Shown: piece by piece, positions 4,867-6,916 of the stretch | How positions within the stretch are numbered: the stretch's first letter is position 1 | Layout: each line of letters starts with the position of its first letter | Assembly: GCA_943325435.2 (NCBI GenBank) | Contig: CALPPK020000062.1 | Span: 1-6,916 of the forward strand | DNA from: Bifidobacterium breve | GTDB taxonomy: Bacteria; Actinomycetota; Acidimicrobiia; Acidimicrobiales; Ilumatobacteraceae | Length of the DNA stretch: 6,916 nt | Direction of reading: 5' to 3' | Position numbers and translations under genes: made by a program | The notes under the pieces: model-generated | Databases searched by the model: none | What the model saw: the letters and a program-made list of their open reading frames with translations, nothing else | Told to the model about the DNA's origin: nothing

Positions 4867-5943
4867 CTATTGTTCGGAGAAAGCCGCCAAAACCCCTGCA
4901 GCAAAGGCATCCACGTCCTCGGGGGAGGTGTCCCACGAGGTCATCCAGCGAACCTGTGAGCGCGAAATGTCCCAGTCCCAAAAGAAGTTCCAGGCCTGCA
5001 GGCGTTCCTTCACAGCAAGCGGAAGGATGGGGTAGAGGCTGTTCACGGCGGGGGATGAAATCTGCAACGAATCGATATGGGCCAGTGCGTCATACAAACG
5101 CTTCGCCATCTTGTTCGCGTGACTAGCAGTCTCAATCCAAAAGTTGTCTGTCAGCGCTTCAACGAACTGAGCAGCTGTGTAGCGCATCTTCGAGGGCAGT
5201 TGTGTGCTCTGCTTGCGAATAAAACCAGATCGATCGGATGCAACACCGCGGCGCAACAACACAGCTTCGGCGCCAAACATGCCGTTCTTGGTACCGCCGA
5301 AAGAGACAACATCAACACCAGCTCCAAAAGTAAGAGCACGGAATGTAGCTACGTCACCACCAAGTGAGGCTGTCGCATTTGCGATACGAGCGCCATCGAG
5401 ATGAACTCTCATGCCGTAGGAATGAGCCGTTTCACAAATGGCACGTATTTCGTCAATGGAATAGACGGTTCCGAGTTCGGTCGCCTGAGTAATCGACACA
5501 ACGCCCGGTTGTACATGGTGCACATTTCCAAGAGCTGAAGCGGCTGCATCGATATGTGCTGGAGTGACCTTGGCGTCAGGGGAGTTGACATCTTGCAACT
5601 TGATTCCGAGAATGTGCTCGGGCGCTCCGGTTTCATCAACATGAATATGTGCCCATTCACTGCACAGGACTGATTCTGCTGAACGCAACAAACTTCCTAG
5701 TGCGACAATGTTTGATCCAGTGCCATTAAACGTGAATAAGACATCAACATCGGTGTCACACAATTCTTGGAACAGTTTTGTCGCATGCTTGGTGATCTCG
5801 TCTCCGCCGTACGCCATTACGTGACCAGAGTTAGCTCGCTCTATGGCCGAGAGATACCGAGGGTGAGCGCCACTGAAATTGTCGCTGGCAAAGAATCGTG
5901 CAGGTGCTGGAGGAAATGACACAAGAAGCAGACTACCTGTCAT
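4867..5943 (-). CDS. Threonine aldolase family (low-specificity L-threonine aldolase / beta-eliminating lyase) PLP enzyme, 358 aa
   Basis: This fold-type I PLP enzyme is expected to cleave L-threonine or L-allo-threonine to glycine and acetaldehyde. Seen in the protein: FFASDNFSGAHPRYL (17-31), the family's usual beginning; AYGGDEITKHATKLFQEL, the helix after it; the phosphate-binding FNGTGSNIVAL (72-82); HLDGARIANA (181-190), with D183 as the PLP ring-nitrogen Asp and R186; and SFGGTKNGMFGAEAV (214-228), with K219 as the Schiff-base lysine. The C-terminal domain ends VRWMTSWDTSPEDVDAF, as usual. ATG 5943 is the longest start. GTG 5922 (MSFPPAPARFFASDN) is at least as likely, because TAGTCT lies 7 nt upstream and residues 1-7 look non-homologous. 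The GGTKNG active site is that of the bacterial low-specificity group, not the SKG(L/A)GAP of E. coli LtaE. The actual substrate and stereospecificity cannot be read from sequence. The gene is divergent from a small zinc-binding-type protein with almost no spacer. Confidence 0.88.
   Translation of the reverse strand: MTGSLLLVSFPPAPARFFASDNFSGAHPRYLSAIERANSGHVMAYGGDEITKHATKLFQELCDTDVDVLFTFNGTGSNIVALGSLLRSAESVLCSEWAHIHVDETGAPEHILGIKLQDVNSPDAKVTPAHIDAAASALGNVHHVQPGVVSITQATELGTVYSIDEIRAICETAHSYGMRVHLDGARIANATASLGGDVATFRALTFGAGVDVVSFGGTKNGMFGAEAVLLRRGVASDRSGFIRKQSTQLPSKMRYTAAQFVEALTDNFWIETASHANKMAKRLYDALAHIDSLQISSPAVNSLYPILPLAVKERLQAWNFFWDWDISRSQVRWMTSWDTSPEDVDAFAAGVLAAFSEQ
5930..5935 (-). promoter_or_regulatory. 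Putative -10 element for a leaderless aldolase transcript starting at GTG 5922
   Basis: Minus-strand TAGTCT ends 7 nt before GTG 5922. ATG 5943 has no TAnnnT at this distance and no Shine-Dalgarno, so the shorter start is supported. No good -35 is seen. Confidence 0.3.
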
Positions 5944-5948
5944 AGAAT
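5943..5948 (+). promoter_or_regulatory. Putative -10 element (TAGAAT) for the Cys4/coiled-coil gene
   Basis: TAGAAT matches the -10 consensus at 5 of 6 positions and ends 6 nt before ATG 5955, so transcription would begin at or next to the start codon. No -35 is apparent at 16-18 nt. Confidence 0.45.
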
Positions 5949-5954
5949 TTCGTC

Positions 5955-6332
5955 ATGACGATATCCACGGACATGACAGGGCAGCAGGGAATCGATAAGA
6001 GATGTCGTTGGTGCCGGCACGTATTGGCATCTTCAACGGGTCCAGGCAGACCGAAGGAATTCTGCAGTCAGCGTTGTCGGCAATGGGATTGGGTGTCACG
6101 TCAGCGCGCATCTGAACTTGCATTGTCAGAGAACGAACTAGTGATGACCAGAGACGAACTCGACGCACTGAAGGACCAGATGTACGTGTTGCATTGCGCA
6201 TTAAACGACGTACAAACAGATCTATCGTCGCCACGCCAAACCAAGGAATCCTTGCTGGAGATGCTTGGCTGGCTGATTCAGGCCGCCGAGCCGATTGCAG
6301 CCGCTTCGTTAACACCTGCAATACGCTCATAA
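5955..6332 (+). CDS. Small Cys4 putative zinc-binding protein with C-terminal coiled coil, 125 aa
   Basis: Residues 17-41 contain C17-x2-C20 and C37-x3-C41 around a GPGRPKEFCSQRCRQW core. This resembles the CxxC...GRPxxYCSxxCRxxA modules seen in short actinobacterial proteins of unknown role and in treble-clef zinc fingers. The GRPK/CRQ context is basic, so nucleic-acid binding is possible but unproven. Residues 47-92 are rich in E, L, Q and A (RASELALSENELVMTRDELD) and probably form a coiled coil. The tail (100-125) is helical and hydrophobic without forming a clear membrane segment. ATG 5955 lies 6 nt after TAGAAT (5943-5948), a near-perfect -10, with no Shine-Dalgarno, which suggests a leaderless mRNA. 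ATG 5973 is an internal alternative. The gene sits between two PLP-enzyme genes; a regulatory role toward them is a guess. Confidence 0.72.
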   Translation: MTISTDMTGQQGIDKRCRWCRHVLASSTGPGRPKEFCSQRCRQWDWVSRQRASELALSENELVMTRDELDALKDQMYVLHCALNDVQTDLSSPRQTKESLLEMLGWLIQAAEPIAAASLTPAIRS

Positions 6333-6425
6333 TCTCCGTTATGTAATTATCACCGATAGAGATACGACTTGGGCTCAAAACCCAAGCCCCCATTGGCACA
6401 GACCCGCAACGCCTAATGTGCTCGT
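6333..6425 (+). promoter_or_regulatory. Intergenic leader/promoter region before the S1P-lyase-like gene
   Basis: This 93-nt gap is the longest non-coding stretch. It holds an AT-rich part (6339-6350), a perfect 6-bp hairpin (6368-6386), a -35-like TTGGCA (6393-6398) and a -10-like TAATGT (6414-6419). The spacer is 15 nt, shorter than the usual 16-18. TAATGT ends 6 nt before ATG 6426, again fitting a leaderless start. The hairpin would then lie upstream of the transcript and act, if at all, as a DNA site or as the end of the preceding mRNA. Confidence 0.4.
6368..6386 (+). other. Hairpin-forming inverted repeat CTTGGG/CCCAAG
   Basis: CTTGGG (6368-6373) and CCCAAG (6381-6386) pair perfectly around a 7-nt loop (CTCAAAA). 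A competing pairing, GGGCT (6371-6375) with AGCCC (6385-6389), excludes the first. No T-run follows on either strand, so it is not a canonical intrinsic terminator. Confidence 0.45.
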
Positions 6426-6916
6426 ATGCCCATTGCACAACTCGGTCCAGGACAATCTGCGCAAGCCATTCTTGATCATCTGGAATCAATCCGTACAAAC
6501 GATGTGCGCTGGCGAGACGGCCGGTGTTTCACACTCGCCTACAGCGCTGGCGCAGATGTACTGGCTCTTGCCGAAGAGACGTATCGGAGTTTCTCTGGCG
6601 AGAACGCTCTCAACACCAGCGCTTTTCCATCCTTGCGCGTGATGCAACAAGAAGTCGTCGACATTGTCTCTGGCTGGACCCACGGCGACGACACCACAGC
6701 GGGCTTTATGACCTCCGGTGGTACCGAGAGCCTCGTGCTCGCAGTTCGGTCAGCTCGTAAGCGCGCAGAGCGCGAGGGACGCAATCTGAAGCGAATGAAC
6801 ATGGTTCTCCCCTCGTCTGCTCACGCCGCATTTGAAAAGGGTGCAGATTATTTCGATGTCGAAAGTCGCCGCGTACCTGTTGGCGCCGACTGGAAGGCTG
6901 ACGTCAATGCGATGCG
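6426..6916 (+). CDS. Sphingosine-1-phosphate lyase-like / group II PLP-dependent decarboxylase family enzyme, N-terminal 163 aa (3' truncated by window edge)
   Basis: The frame opens at ATG 6426 and runs past the right edge. The visible part matches the N-terminal half of S1P-lyase-type enzymes: DGRCFTLAYSAGADVLALAE (31-50); ALNTSAFPSLRVMQQEVVDI (61-80), the counterpart of the NPLHPDIFPGLRKIEAEIV stretch of human SGPL1; GFMTSGGTESLVLAV (93-107), the phosphate-binding loop; and LPSSAHAAFEKGADYFD (128-144), with the conserved His (H133) that stacks on PLP. The Schiff-base lysine lies beyond the window. The family cleaves long-chain base phosphates to an aldehyde and phosphoethanolamine. Most Actinobacteria are not known to make sphingolipids, so the real substrate may be another beta-hydroxy amine or an amino acid. 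TAATGT ends 6 nt before the ATG and no Shine-Dalgarno is visible. Codon use matches the neighbours. Confidence 0.85.
   Translation, partial: MPIAQLGPGQSAQAILDHLESIRTNDVRWRDGRCFTLAYSAGADVLALAEETYRSFSGENALNTSAFPSLRVMQQEVVDIVSGWTHGDDTTAGFMTSGGTESLVLAVRSARKRAEREGRNLKRMNMVLPSSAHAAFEKGADYFDVESRRVPVGADWKADVNAM

Noticed and set aside
4858..4869. Near-palindrome TAGGGGACCCTA at the aldolase stop
   Set aside because: The loop would be only 2 nt and there is no T-run, so it cannot be a terminator. A 12-bp dyad of this kind is expected by chance.
6328..6343. CATAA/TTATG inverted repeat over the stop of the Cys4 gene
   Set aside because: It is only a 5-bp AT-rich stem with no T-run; too weak to call.
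5953..6498. 181-codon minus-strand open frame opposite the Cys4 gene and the start of the S1P-lyase-like gene
   Set aside because: It has no recognisable motif, and it overlaps two plus-strand frames with recognisable family motifs.
6524..6802. Short frames on both strands within the S1P-lyase-like region
   Set aside because: The frame from ATG 6426 runs through to the window edge with continuous family similarity, so the others are shadows.
1..6916. CRISPR arrays, tRNA genes, insertion sequences, phage or toxin-antitoxin modules
   Set aside because: I looked for repeated spacers, cloverleaf ends, transposase motifs and paired small genes on both strands and saw none. The only tandem repeat is the in-frame decapeptide array at 2680-2769.

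Overview
The window looks like ordinary chromosome from an actinobacterium of moderate GC content (by eye about half G+C). The strongest lineage marker is a WhiB-type iron-sulfur regulator (complement 4482-4787), a family essentially confined to Actinobacteria. A DUF4193-like four-cysteine protein at the left edge and a CRCRWC-type zinc-binding protein at 5955 agree with this. Moderate GC plus crotonase, sphingosine-phosphate-lyase-like and aldolase genes would fit an aquatic Acidimicrobiia lineage (Ilumatobacter/acIV-like). That placement is inference from gene content only.

Layout. 1-771 (+): a tight three-gene run made of the 3' end of a small Cys4 protein, a 59-residue unknown protein and a GNAT acetyltransferase, with a 4-nt gap and then an 8-nt overlap. 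768-3084 (-): an enoyl-CoA hydratase/crotonase preceded by a 496-residue unknown protein with a basic decapeptide repeat. The GNAT and crotonase stop codons overlap on one CTAG. 3148-4477 (+): a gamma-class carbonic anhydrase-like protein and the ribosomal protein L11 methyltransferase PrmA, transcribed divergently from the 496-residue gene. 4482-5922/5943 (-): whiB-like regulator and a threonine-aldolase-family PLP enzyme. 5955-6916 (+): a small Cys4 zinc-binding/coiled-coil protein, then the 5' two fifths or so of a sphingosine-1-phosphate-lyase-type PLP enzyme that runs off the right edge.

How the genes relate. Most are housekeeping or metabolic and do not form one clear pathway. At the right end, two PLP enzymes whose families both catalyse retro-aldol-type C-C cleavage of beta-hydroxy amines (threonine aldolase and S1P-lyase-like) flank a small putative zinc-binding protein. 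The most distinctive signal is regulatory. Nearly every gene start that is not buried in an operon has a TAnnnT -10-like hexamer 5 to 8 nt before the start codon and no usable Shine-Dalgarno, which is the architecture of leaderless transcription. Two divergent pairs (3078/3148 and 5922/5955) have back-to-back -10 elements close enough that RNA polymerase could probably serve only one side at a time. I found no CRISPR array, tRNA/rRNA, insertion sequence, phage gene or recognisable defence system. I do not think the window holds a clear-cut new system. The best leads are the leaderless starts, the repeat-bearing 496-residue protein and a His-to-Glu change at a metal-ligand position of the carbonic anhydrase homologue.
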